From the NCBI GenBank assembly GCA_904502185.1, contig CAJGDX010000050.1, positions 1 to 14,650 of the forward strand: a stretch of 14,650 nt of DNA, in the 5' to 3' direction. This stretch comes from an uncultured Bacteroidaceae bacterium (GTDB lineage Bacteria > Bacteroidota > Bacteroidia > Bacteroidales > Bacteroidaceae). The position numbers and the translations under genes were made by a program. Of the stretch, positions 1 to 7,193 are shown piece after piece. The notes below the pieces were generated by a model, which saw only the letters and a program-made list of their open reading frames with translations, was not told where the DNA came from and did not search any database. Numbering within the stretch: the stretch's first letter is position 1; every line of letters starts with the position of its first letter.

Positions 1-1315
1 GGCCCATTGAACCACATGCCATTCCTGCGGGAGTCTTTGCAGGACCAGCATAGTAGATGGGGTGATTCTTGATGTATTCGGGAAGACCTTCGCCACGGTC
101 GATGCGCTCTTTCAGTTTGGCGTGTGCAATGTCACGACCTACGATGATGGTACCGTTGAGTGAAAGACGTGTAGCTACGGGGTACTGTGACAACTGCTTG
201 CACACTTCGCTCATGGGACGGTTGAGGTCTACGCGTACAACCTCGCCCTCGTTGGCGTTGCGCAATTCCTCGGGAATGAGGGTTGCAGGCTGGTCGTCGA
301 GTTTCTCAATCCAGATACCATCCTTGTTAATTTTCGCCGTGATGTTGCGGTCGGCCGAGCAGCTTACGCCCATACCTACGGGGCAGCTTGCACCGTGACG
401 GGGCAGACGAACCACGCGAACGTCGTGAGCAAGATACTTGCCACCGAACTGAGCGCCGAGACCTATGTGGTGAGCCTCGTCGAGCAACTGCTTTTCGAGT
501 TCGATGTCGCGGAATGCACGACCTGTTTCGTCGCCTGTTGTGGGAAGATTATCGTAGAAGTGTGTAGAAGCGAGTTTAACGGTGAGAAGGTTCTTCTCGG
601 CCGATGTACCACCGATTACAAATGCAATGTGATAGGGAGGACACGCAGCTGTACCGAGGCTCTTCATCTTGTCTACGAGGAAGGGGATGAGTGTTGCAGG
701 GTTGAGCAGCGCCTTAGTCTCCTGGTAGAGGTAGGTCTTGTTTGCCGAGCCACCACCCTTTGTCACCATAAGGAATTTGTACTCCATTCCTTCGGTTGCC
801 TCGATGTCGATCTGAGCAGGAAGGTTGCATTTTGTGTTCACCTCGTCGTACAGATTGAGGGGAGCATTCTGGCTGTAACGGAGGTTCTCCTCGGTGTATG
901 TATCGTAAACACCGCGTGCAAGAGCCTCTTCGTCGCAGAAGCCTGTCCACACCTGCTGACCCTTTTCGCCATGGATGATGGCTGTACCTGTGTCCTGACA
1001 GAGAGGAAGTTTGCCTTTGGCAGCCACCTCTGCGTTGCGCAGGAAAGTGAGTGCTACATATTTGTCATTCTCGCTTGCTTCGGGGTCGCTGAGTATCTTT
1101 GCAACCTGTTCGTTGTGTGAACGACGGAGCAGGAATGACACGTCGCGAAAAGCGGTACGGGAAATAAGTGTCAATGCTTCGGGTGCAACCTTCAGCATGG
1201 GTTTACCCTCGAAATCTCCTACCGACACGTAGTCCTTGGTCAAGAGATAATATTCTGTGGTATCTTCGCCCTGCTGGAACATGTGGGCGTACTTGAATTC
1301 GGGTTTTGTTGCCAT
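1..1315 (-). CDS. fum: Fumarate hydratase, class I, iron-sulfur type (partial, C-terminus outside window)
   Basis: This enzyme interconverts fumarate and L-malate in the cytoplasm, in the TCA cycle or, in anaerobic Bacteroidales, in the reductive branch to succinate. I translated the minus strand from the ATG at 1315; 438 codons are visible before the left edge, out of roughly 540-550 usual for the single-chain class I form. Both parts are present: the alpha part with LPLCQDTGTA and GGGSANK, and the start of the beta part with GTIIVGRDIAHAKLKERID and YYAGPAKTPAGMACGS. Three cysteines in the expected contexts, Cys106 (LPLCQDTG), Cys225 (TAACPPYH) and Cys311 (GASCPVGMG), would bind the catalytic 4Fe-4S cluster; their spacing resembles that of the Leishmania class I enzyme. 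A promoter lies about 40 nt upstream. The related L-tartrate dehydratase is an alternative, but the full-length two-part chain favours fumarase. Confidence 0.95.
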   Translation of the reverse strand, partial: MATKPEFKYAHMFQQGEDTTEYYLLTKDYVSVGDFEGKPMLKVAPEALTLISRTAFRDVSFLLRRSHNEQVAKILSDPEASENDKYVALTFLRNAEVAAKGKLPLCQDTGTAIIHGEKGQQVWTGFCDEEALARGVYDTYTEENLRYSQNAPLNLYDEVNTKCNLPAQIDIEATEGMEYKFLMVTKGGGSANKTYLYQETKALLNPATLIPFLVDKMKSLGTAACPPYHIAFVIGGTSAEKNLLTVKLASTHFYDNLPTTGDETGRAFRDIELEKQLLDEAHHIGLGAQFGGKYLAHDVRVVRLPRHGASCPVGMGVSCSADRNITAKINKDGIWIEKLDDQPATLIPEELRNANEGEVVRVDLNRPMSEVCKQLSQYPVATRLSLNGTIIVGRDIAHAKLKERIDRGEGLPEYIKNHPIYYAGPAKTPAGMACGSMG

Positions 1316-1354
1316 GGGATATATTTTTTAGTTTGGTTATATTTATAGCAATCC

Positions 1355-1384
1355 CAAAGGTAGCACTTTTATGTGAATCGTCAA
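1355..1384 (-). promoter_or_regulatory. Bacteroidota-type promoter for the fumarase gene
   Basis: Read on the minus strand, a TACCTTTG box (1362-1355) matches the Bacteroidota -7 consensus TAnnTTTG exactly. A TTG (1384-1382) lies 19 nt upstream in the position of the -33 element. The predicted start of transcription would leave a leader of about 35 nt before the ATG at 1315. This is the best-placed promoter in the window together with the one at 4363-4393. Confidence 0.7.
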
Positions 1385-1465
1385 GCGATTTTTAGGTTAT
1401 TTTTCCGAAGCCTTTTCGATTTTGCAAAAAACAGAGAAAGAGAACGTCTGTCGGCTCCCTGACCG

Positions 1466-2371
1466 TCAACCCACTTTTTTATATTTTTCGGCGCTGTACA
1501 TACCCAGCAGCACCATAGCTGCACCCAGAAGTGCTATCCAGGTAATCTCTTCGTCGAGGACTGCCCACGAAGCAATCATCGTGACTACCGGATTGAAATA
1601 GATGACGTTGGTAGCCTGTACGGTTCCCAGTCGATTGAGCACATAGTTCCACAGCGTGTAGCAGAGCAACGATGCAATGCAGCCTAATGTAATTATGTTG
1701 AACCACACACTTGCGCCACCATCGACAAGAAGCTCCATGCGCGGAGGATTAACAAAGAAATATGGCAGAATAGTAAGTATGCCGTAGCCGAATACCTTGC
1801 GCATTATCAGCAGTGTACTGTAACGTGGCTGCAAATATCGCATCACCACAGAGTAGGCCGTCCAGCAGATGCATGCTCCAAAGGCAAGGGCATCGGAGAG
1901 AGGCGAGAGGCGAAGCACAAAATTTCCGTTGAACACCACCAGCGCCACACCTGCAAGCGCCACGCACGACCCGGCAAGTGCACCACGCCTCATCTTTTCG
2001 GCAGGGAAGAGCCAGCCGATGACGAGAGCCGTAGTCAACGGTGTAACACATACCAGCAGCGAAACATTCGAGCAGTAGCCATATATCAGCGCTGTATTTT
2101 CGGTGACGAAATAGAGCGAACCGCCTGTCACGCCCAACAGCAATGCAGCAAATTCATCCTTAAAATTATCGAGAAAGAGCCGTCTGCCGGCAAATGGGAT
2201 AATAAGCAGATAGGCAAGAATAAAGCGATAGAGGAATATTTCCTCGGGGCATAGCCCGGCATTTATCAGCACCTTTGTCTGAACAAAGGTCGTACCCCAG
2301 ATACATACGACAAAAAAGGCCGTAACGTATGCCGGCAGATTGCTTCCATTAACGTTAACGACCTTTTTCAT
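1466..2371 (-). CDS. EamA/DMT-family membrane transporter
   Basis: This is an inner-membrane protein of 301 residues, typical for the drug/metabolite transporter (DMT) superfamily, with about ten hydrophobic segments. Two EamA repeats can be seen, about residues 15-148 and 158-293. The first includes VVCIWGTTFVQTKV and a charged loop PAEKMRRG after a helix; the second holds the typical NPVVTMIASWAVLDEEITW region (residues 260-278). Family members export or import amino acids, nucleotides, sugars or drugs, and the substrate cannot be read from the sequence. The start MKKVVNVNGS is preferred because the first helix follows directly. It lies 56 bp downstream of the SulP gene in the same direction, with no promoter box seen between them, so the two may be cotranscribed. 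No terminator could be defined between it and the fumarase gene. Confidence 0.9.
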   Translation of the reverse strand: MKKVVNVNGSNLPAYVTAFFVVCIWGTTFVQTKVLINAGLCPEEIFLYRFILAYLLIIPFAGRRLFLDNFKDEFAALLLGVTGGSLYFVTENTALIYGYCSNVSLLVCVTPLTTALVIGWLFPAEKMRRGALAGSCVALAGVALVVFNGNFVLRLSPLSDALAFGACICWTAYSVVMRYLQPRYSTLLIMRKVFGYGILTILPYFFVNPPRMELLVDGGASVWFNIITLGCIASLLCYTLWNYVLNRLGTVQATNVIYFNPVVTMIASWAVLDEEITWIALLGAAMVLLGMYSAEKYKKVG

Positions 2372-2394
2372 TCAATTCTGTTATTTTGTATTTC

Positions 2395-2416
2395 GGCCGC
2401 GCCTGATAGCGCAGCC
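2395..2416 (-). other. Stem-loop between the SulP and EamA genes
   Basis: On the minus strand GGCTGCGC and GCGCGGCC flank a 6-nt loop, giving an 8-bp stem with one G-U pair. No U-run follows on the minus strand, so it is not a standard intrinsic terminator. It ends about 23 nt before the EamA start codon, and could be an RNA-stability or processing element, or chance. Confidence 0.35.
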
Positions 2417-2427
2417 ATTGAAAATTT

Positions 2428-4131
2428 TTATTCGATATTCATCTCTTTTGCCACCTCGGCAGCACGAGCAAGCGCAAGGTGAATATTTGAGCATACATTC
2501 TTTTCGCCCACAGCCTCCTTGACACCGGCCTTTGTAAGCACCTTGTCAACATTGTCGTGTACGCCCGAGAGGATAACCACGCGACCTTCATTCTGTGACG
2601 ACTGAATGAAGATTTCAAGGTTGTGAAGCGCAGTGGAGTCGATGAACGACACCTTACGCATACGGATCACACGGATAGGCACGGGAGGAGTCATACGTGT
2701 CAGTTCATCAAACTTATTAGCAATACCAAAGAAGAAAGGACCTTCAATTTCGAACACCTCAACACCTTTGGGAATAGTAAGACACTCATCACCGTTCTCA
2801 CCATCGTGGTGAACCTCCATTTCGTCTCTGATGACAGAGATGCTTGTACTCTCAAGCATACGCTTCATGAATACTGCGATAGCCAAGATAAGACCAACCT
2901 CGATAGCCAGTGTAAGGTCGAAGAAGACTGTCAGCAACAGAGTCACAAACAGCACTGTAACGCCGGCAACCGACTTTTTGCACATAGAGACGATTGTACG
3001 CCAGCCGCTCATGTTGTATGACACCATCACCAGCACACCTGCAAGGCAAGGCATGGGAATACGGCCAACAATGCCACCAAGGAAGAGCAACACCAGCAGC
3101 AGTACCAATGTATGTACCACACCGGCAACAGGAGTCTTACCGCCGTTGTTGATATTTGCCATTGTACGTGCAATAGCGCCTGTCGCAGGAATACCTCCGA
3201 AGAAGGGAACCACGATATTTGCAAGACCCTGACCGATAAGCTCTGTATTTGAGTTGTGGCGGTCGCCTATTATACCGTCAGCCACCATAGCAGAGAGCAG
3301 CGACTCGATAGCACCCAGCATTGCAATGGTGAAGGCCACGGGAGCCAGATTCTGTATAGTTGCGAAAAGACTCATATCACCCTCGAGTACAGGCATGCGC
3401 AGTGTAGGCAATCCCGAAGGAAGTTCGTAGAGGTCGCCGATGGTCTTTATTGAATTAACACCTGCATACTCTTTCAACAGCCATCCTACTATGGTCATCA
3501 CGATGATTGCCAGCAACGAACCGGGAACCTTTTTCGAAATTTTGGGAGTCAACGCAATAATTGCTATACTCAGAATACCCATTGCAGCACTCCACCAGTC
3601 GATATTCGACATATTACTGATGTAACATATCCATTTATCGATGAAGTTGGCAGGCACATCACTGATACCCAAGCCGAAAAGGTCGTTCATCTGTGTAGAG
3701 AAGATGGTTATTGCAATACCGCCGGTAAAGCCCACAATAATGGGGTAAGGCATAAACTTGATTATACTTCCCAGTCTGAAGATACCCATCAGCACCAGGA
3801 TGATTCCCGCCATGATGGTAGCAATGGTCAGTCCGCCAAGGCCATACTGCTGTATGACGCCGTAGATGATGACAATGAATGCACCGGTGGGACCACCAAT
3901 CTGCACTTTAGAACCACCAAACACCGAAATAATCAATCCGGCAATAATGGCAGTCACCAATCCTTCAGTGGGGCCTACGCCACTCGCAATACCGAATGCA
4001 ATGGCCAAAGGTATTGCCACAACTCCGACAATCATTCCGGCCATGACATCCGCGCTGAATTTCTCGCGAGAGTAATTTTTTATAGCCGAAAAGAACTTAG
4101 GCTTAAAGTCGATTAATTCACTTGCTTTCAT
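2428..4131 (-). CDS. SulP-family anion transporter with C-terminal STAS domain
   Basis: This 567-residue integral membrane protein belongs to the SLC26/SulP family, which moves sulfate, bicarbonate or other anions, often with sodium or protons. The N-terminal signature is visible (VAIPLAIAFGIASGVGPTEG, residues 38-57), then GGPTGAF (79-85) in the substrate region and PFFGGIPATGAIARTMANIN (309-328) in the core. About 10-14 membrane segments run to residue ~425. A cytoplasmic STAS domain follows (about 456-562), with FIDSTALHNL around residues 497-506, the place where SpoIIAA-like proteins carry their phosphorylated serine. Length is normal for the family. Sulfate versus bicarbonate cannot be decided here; no sulfate-assimilation genes and no carbonic anhydrase gene lie alongside. 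The downstream EamA gene may share its transcript. Confidence 0.93.
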   Translation of the reverse strand: MKASELIDFKPKFFSAIKNYSREKFSADVMAGMIVGVVAIPLAIAFGIASGVGPTEGLVTAIIAGLIISVFGGSKVQIGGPTGAFIVIIYGVIQQYGLGGLTIATIMAGIILVLMGIFRLGSIIKFMPYPIIVGFTGGIAITIFSTQMNDLFGLGISDVPANFIDKWICYISNMSNIDWWSAAMGILSIAIIALTPKISKKVPGSLLAIIVMTIVGWLLKEYAGVNSIKTIGDLYELPSGLPTLRMPVLEGDMSLFATIQNLAPVAFTIAMLGAIESLLSAMVADGIIGDRHNSNTELIGQGLANIVVPFFGGIPATGAIARTMANINNGGKTPVAGVVHTLVLLLVLLFLGGIVGRIPMPCLAGVLVMVSYNMSGWRTIVSMCKKSVAGVTVLFVTLLLTVFFDLTLAIEVGLILAIAVFMKRMLESTSISVIRDEMEVHHDGENGDECLTIPKGVEVFEIEGPFFFGIANKFDELTRMTPPVPIRVIRMRKVSFIDSTALHNLEIFIQSSQNEGRVVILSGVHDNVDKVLTKAGVKEAVGEKNVCSNIHLALARAAEVAKEMNIE

Positions 4132-4220
4132 AAAATCCGTTTATTGTCCGTCGACAGTGTTAAATAGTAATAATCAAACATTTAAGGAGAGAAATAAAAG
4201 CATTTCCCCAAAAGCGGCTG

Positions 4221-4228
4221 CAAAGTTA
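4221..4228 (-). promoter_or_regulatory. Candidate -7 promoter box for the SulP gene
   Basis: On the minus strand this reads TAACTTTG, a full match to TAnnTTTG, about 90 nt upstream of the start at 4131. No good -33 TTG is found at the usual spacing. The box also forms one arm of a 7-bp inverted repeat (CAAAGTT at 4221-4227, AACTTTG at 4233-4239, 5-nt spacer), so a regulator could bind over it. The rest of the 300-bp gap 4132-4431 is AT-rich, and I see no credible gene in it. Confidence 0.45.
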
Positions 4229-4362
4229 CAACAACTTTGGCAAAAGATGTAAAAATTTTCAAAAAAACTAAAGAAATTGGTTGAATACAGAGACATTACT
4301 CCACAATAGCAATTCAAGTTACAATAACAAAAAACATATAGTAAATATTTTCTATTCAAACA

Positions 4363-4393
4363 TTGTATTAAAAAATAAAAAACATTAAATTTG
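4363..4393 (+). promoter_or_regulatory. Bacteroidota-type promoter for the GYF_2-CD225 gene
   Basis: TAAATTTG at 4386-4393 matches TAnnTTTG, and TTG at 4363-4365 sits 20 nt upstream as the -33 element. Transcription would start near 4400. This places the TTG codon at 4396 at or before the transcript start, so it supports the ATG at 4432 as the true start of the gene. Confidence 0.68.
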
Positions 4394-4431
4394 CATTGAT
4401 AAAGCAGTATTTATTTACTAAATTCAAAAAA

Positions 4432-4896
4432 ATGAGCTACTACATTTATATCAATTCACAGAAAGAGGGTCCCTACACACTCGAAGAGTTATCCGGCAAA
4501 AATATCAATGCCGATACATTAGTATGGCGCGAAGGTCTCAAGGAGTGGAAACCTGCCAGAGAGTTCCCCGAACTGAGCAACTTCATATACACCACTCCAC
4601 CCGACCCGACAGCAACAACAGCAAGCACACCTCAAACATCTATTATGCCCAAGACATGGCTTGTAGAATCAATACTGGTTACTCTTTTCTGCTGTCTGCC
4701 TTTTGGCATTGTAGGAATAATAGAAGCAAACAAAGTGGAAGCACTCTTCAGTGTAGGACAGCGAGAGCAAGCTCTTTACCATTCTAACCAAGCCAAGAAG
4801 TGGGTTACCTGGGGATTCTTCTCGGCACTCATAGGAATTGGACTGTACATCTTATTTTGGATAGTAATAGGAGTTGCTGCAGCTATGGCATCATAA
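4432..4896 (+). CDS. GYF_2 - CD225/dispanin fusion membrane protein
   Basis: The protein has 154 residues. Residues 1-50 resemble the GYF_2 (DUF4339) domain: MSYYIYINSQKEGPYTLEEL, then a conserved-looking WREGLKEWKPA near 32-42; this module is thought to bind other proteins. A Thr/Pro-rich linker (about 52-73) leads to a CD225/dispanin domain (about 74-150), with LVTLFCCLPFGIVGIIEANK, a paired Cys87-Cys88, a polar loop and AKKWVTWGF before the second membrane helix. The CD225 family includes the vertebrate IFITM proteins; bacterial members have no settled function. The frame could be extended upstream to a TTG at 4396, but the promoter position and the family start favour ATG 4432. The CD225 part matches the stand-alone protein at 5535-5792 at about 32 of 60 positions in a hand alignment, so the two are probably related by duplication. 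The GYF_2 part would face the cytoplasm. Confidence 0.88.
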   Translation: MSYYIYINSQKEGPYTLEELSGKNINADTLVWREGLKEWKPAREFPELSNFIYTTPPDPTATTASTPQTSIMPKTWLVESILVTLFCCLPFGIVGIIEANKVEALFSVGQREQALYHSNQAKKWVTWGFFSALIGIGLYILFWIVIGVAAAMAS

Positions 4897-4934
4897 TTTT
4901 CAGGATTAAAGAGAGTTTACCAAAAGACAATATT

Positions 4935-4970
4935 CAGCGAGGCATATTCAATTATGCTTCGCTGTTTTAT
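4935..4970 (+). terminator. Intrinsic terminator after the GYF_2-CD225 gene
   Basis: A 12-bp stem with one G-U pair (4935-4946 with 4953-4964) and a 6-nt loop is followed by TTTTAT. It starts 39 nt after the stop codon of the plus-strand gene, as expected for a factor-independent terminator. Confidence 0.75.
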
Positions 4971-5011
4971 TGCTACCCATCAACACTCATAAGCACGATA
5001 CTGCTGTTATA

Positions 5012-5057
5012 AAACAGATAGAGGCTGATGGTCGTAACCATCAGCCTCTATCTGTTT
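5012..5057. terminator. Bidirectional terminator hairpin between convergent genes
   Basis: Two perfect 21-nt arms (5012-5032 and 5037-5057) enclose a 4-nt loop CGTA. The stem begins with AAA and ends with TTT, so either transcript has a short U-run. It lies 16 nt from the stop of the minus-strand DUF805 gene and serves as its terminator, while acting as a second stop for plus-strand reading. Confidence 0.85.
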
Positions 5058-5072
5058 ATGAATTAATATTAA

Positions 5073-5393
5073 TTACATACCTTTGGGATTTTCACCATAC
5101 TGGTTTGCACCGGGCTGGCTATCACAAAGGAAGAAAACAATAAGTACTATGTTAGCAATGGGAACCAAAGCCAGCAACAACCACCAACCGCTGCGGCCTG
5201 TATCGTGCAAACGACGTATGCCTACTGCAATAGTGGGAAGAAAAACGATTAAAGCCCAAATAATATTAACAACGGGAATCATACCCAAAATAAAATTAAG
5301 CAGACAGAACCACCAATACTCGGAACGACGAGCGCGTCCGCTGAAGTTTACATAGTTTTTAAAACATGTGCTAATTGCTTGAAAAGGACTCAT
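5073..5393 (-). CDS. DUF805 family membrane protein
   Basis: This small inner-membrane protein has 106 residues and the full DUF805 pattern: FSGRARRSEYWWF (about 17-29), a first pair of helices (30-57), GIRRLHDTGRSGWWLLL (58-74), a further helix (75-90) and a C-terminal GANQYGENPKG. Length is normal for the family, whose function is unknown. The many conserved arginines and tryptophans border the membrane segments. The start MSPFQAIST is the natural one, since the conserved region begins shortly after. It is convergent with the GYF_2-CD225 gene and divergent from the CD225-DUF2752 pair, with its own possible promoter, so it is transcribed separately. The placement among other small membrane proteins suggests, but does not show, a shared envelope-related role. 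Confidence 0.9.
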   Translation of the reverse strand: MSPFQAISTCFKNYVNFSGRARRSEYWWFCLLNFILGMIPVVNIIWALIVFLPTIAVGIRRLHDTGRSGWWLLLALVPIANIVLIVFFLCDSQPGANQYGENPKGM

Positions 5394-5424
5394 AATAATA
5401 GTTTTAATAGTTAGTTAATGTGCA

Positions 5425-5432
5425 CAAATATA
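5425..5432 (-). promoter_or_regulatory. Candidate -7 box for the DUF805 gene
   Basis: The minus strand reads TATATTTG, matching TAnnTTTG, about 32 nt before the ATG at 5393. No clear -33 TTG is seen at the proper distance, so the call rests on one box in AT-rich DNA. Confidence 0.45.
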
Positions 5433-5458
5433 CCATTTTTTTAAGAATTTATAAACTC

Positions 5459-5493
5459 TTTGATATTTTTTCACCACAAATAAGCTATTTTTG
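5459..5493 (+). promoter_or_regulatory. Candidate promoter for the CD225-DUF2752 pair
   Basis: TATTTTTG at 5486-5493 matches TAnnTTTG, and TTTG at 5459-5462 could be the -33 element, though the 23-nt spacer is longer than the usual 19-21. It would give a leader of about 35 nt before the ATG at 5535. Confidence 0.45.
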
Positions 5494-5534
5494 AGGCGCA
5501 AATTAAATTCAGCAACTATTTAAATATTAAATTC

Positions 5535-5792
5535 ATGAACACCCGTCCTAAAACCTACATATTGGAATCTATACTTGTAACACTTTTCTGCTGCCTACCC
5601 TTTGGCATTGCAGGCATAGTATATGCATCAAAAGTGAATTCACTCTACGAAGCAGGTAATATCGTACTTGCCCAAGAAGCAAGCAAGAATGCCAAAAAGT
5701 GGATAATGTGGGGATTCATCTGCGGAATCATCTCTTCAGTCATAAACATTCTTCTGAACATCAGCGAGCTCGTAGCACTAATTACGCTCTAA
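5535..5792 (+). CDS. CD225/dispanin family small membrane protein
   Basis: This 85-residue protein consists of a CD225 domain only: a first hydrophobic segment with LESILVTLFCCLPFGIAGIV (10-29), the short polar loop YASKVNSLYEAG, then NAKKWIMWGF (52-61) leading into a second membrane helix (about 58-75). The double cysteine (19-20) is at the position where animal IFITM proteins are palmitoylated; whether that means anything in bacteria is unknown. It lacks the GYF_2 module of its relative at 4432-4896. The DUF2752 gene begins 15 nt after its stop on the same strand, so they are most likely one operon. Function unknown; a role in membrane organisation is only a guess from the family. Confidence 0.88.
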   Translation: MNTRPKTYILESILVTLFCCLPFGIAGIVYASKVNSLYEAGNIVLAQEASKNAKKWIMWGFICGIISSVINILLNISELVALITL

Positions 5793-5807
5793 TCCTCTCA
5801 CTCTGCA

Positions 5808-6164
5808 ATGAAGAGAAAAACAATAATACTTTTCCTGCTGCTGTTGGGAGTATTATACTTTATATTCAATCCATCGAGTAGCAGTATTTTTCCGAAATGC
5901 CCTTTCCTTATGCTGACAGGATTCGAATGTCCCGGTTGTGGGTCGCAACGGGCAATTCATAGTCTGTTGCATCTGGACATTGCCGCAGCATTCAGGTTTA
6001 ACGCACTGCTGGTATTGTCGTTACCATTGGTCGCGCTGTTGATTTATGCAGAAATCAACAGAGAAAAAAAGCCAAACTTCTACACACGCCTGCATAACCC
6101 CATATTAATCTGGGGATACTTTGCCATTGTAGTAGCATGGTGGATAGGAAGAAATATATTTTAA
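5808..6164 (+). CDS. DUF2752 family membrane protein
   Basis: The protein has 118 residues with three predicted membrane segments (about 5-20, 65-82 and 97-116). Between the first two lies the DUF2752 hallmark, KCPFLMLTGFECPGCGSQRA (30-49), with Cys31, Cys41 and Cys44, followed by HSLLHLDIAAAFRFN. The cysteines suggest a metal site or a redox pair, but no biochemical function is established for the family. It is the second gene of a pair with the CD225 protein. It ends 54 bp before the convergent BASS transporter gene; no clear terminator hairpin was found in that gap. Confidence 0.88.
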   Translation: MKRKTIILFLLLLGVLYFIFNPSSSSIFPKCPFLMLTGFECPGCGSQRAIHSLLHLDIAAAFRFNALLVLSLPLVALLIYAEINREKKPNFYTRLHNPILIWGYFAIVVAWWIGRNIF

Positions 6165-6218
6165 TGCCGTTTCCGACAGAAATTTCATTTTCGACCTATC
6201 AACACAGGGTTATTACCA

Positions 6219-7193
6219 TCATTTGATGTTCGTTTCAATCTTCTTGGGATGATTTCTGCGGTAGAGCTGCCACGTATTCACCGTATTATGCCAAATGCTG
6301 TAAAAACCGCCGGCAATGGAAGTAACCGGGGTAAGAAAAGTATAAGCAAGCCAAATTGCAAAGACGGTATTTTTCTGACCCAGCGACTGTCCGCCTGTGA
6401 CCGCATCCCCGTAGCGACGACCGATGTACCGTCCAAAGGCAAACTGCACTACACAGCATACAAGCGACACGACTGCAATTCCCATCTGCACAAACACTGA
6501 GAGGTCGCAGTGGACAATGGATTTCACAGTCAGTCCTATGGCAAGCGAAAGAGCCACCAGCCACAGATAGAATGCCAGATTGCGACATTTGGTTGTCATG
6601 AACTGTTGGAACGACGGGAAAAAGCGACGCACCAGCGAGGCTGCCACCAATGGACAGAGCAGCAAAGGGAAGACCCTACCCAATATAAGCAGGAACGAGG
6701 GCAGGAAGCCTGCACCCTCTACCGGATGGGCAAGTGTCAGAAAGAGCGGAGCAACAATTGCCACCGCAAAATTCATGGTAATAGTGTATGTAAGCAACGA
6801 TGCCGCACTACCCCCCAATCGCGCAGTTATTACAGCCGCAGCAGTTGCTGTGGGGCATATAAGGCAGAGCATAAAAGACTCCACAAGCACTCGCAGCGAT
6901 GGAGTCAACGGCGCATAAGCTGCAACGAGCGAAAAGGCAATGAATGTAAGCAGTTGGAAAGCCAGCAGGATAAAGTGCCAACGTTCGAGGCGCAGGTCGC
7001 TGAAACTTATTTTGCAGAAGGTAACGAAGAGCATCGAAAATATCAACGCAGGCTGCAAAAAGGCTATAAATTGCCCAACAGCCGCATGCGTCGAGTCAAA
7101 AAAGGGGATATTTACATAAATGAAATATGCAGCCACGCCCCCAAGCATGGCTATCGGCAACGACCAATCCTTCAAAAATCCAAAAAAGCTCAT
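6219..7193 (-). CDS. BASS-family (bile acid:Na+ symporter-like) transporter
   Basis: This integral membrane protein of 324 residues has about nine or ten hydrophobic segments, in the pattern of the bile acid:sodium symporter superfamily. Conserved-looking regions are CPTATAAAVITARLGGSAA (113-131), NFAVAIVAPLF (141-151) and GGQSLGQKNTVFAIWLAYTF (267-286), the last corresponding to the sodium-site crossover helix of the family. Its ATG overlaps the aroQ stop codon as ATGA (7193-7190), which usually means translational coupling. It is thus the last gene of the aromatic operon. Family substrates vary widely (bile acids, pyruvate, pantoate, other organic anions), and the operon position suggests a shikimate-pathway acid or aromatic keto acid; this is inference. 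The C-terminal tail is basic and cytoplasmic-looking. Confidence 0.82.
   Translation of the reverse strand: MSFFGFLKDWSLPIAMLGGVAAYFIYVNIPFFDSTHAAVGQFIAFLQPALIFSMLFVTFCKISFSDLRLERWHFILLAFQLLTFIAFSLVAAYAPLTPSLRVLVESFMLCLICPTATAAAVITARLGGSAASLLTYTITMNFAVAIVAPLFLTLAHPVEGAGFLPSFLLILGRVFPLLLCPLVAASLVRRFFPSFQQFMTTKCRNLAFYLWLVALSLAIGLTVKSIVHCDLSVFVQMGIAVVSLVCCVVQFAFGRYIGRRYGDAVTGGQSLGQKNTVFAIWLAYTFLTPVTSIAGGFYSIWHNTVNTWQLYRRNHPKKIETNIK

Noticed and set aside
395..1120. 241-codon open frame on the plus strand
   Set aside because: It lies opposite the fumarase gene, whose minus-strand translation has clear family motifs; the plus-strand product shows no recognisable domain and is rich in cysteine as expected for an antisense frame.
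1400..1465. Possible terminator hairpin after the EamA gene
   Set aside because: Only short, mismatched arms such as CGAA/TTCG could be drawn, without a proper U-run on the minus strand.
4174..4359. 61-codon minus-strand open frame in the gap upstream of SulP
   Set aside because: AT-rich, Phe/Cys/Tyr-rich product with no family likeness; it overlaps the promoter region of the SulP gene.
4396..4431. 12-codon upstream extension of the GYF_2-CD225 gene from a TTG
   Set aside because: The TTG lies at or before the predicted transcription start, and the GYF_2 domain begins directly at the ATG at 4432.
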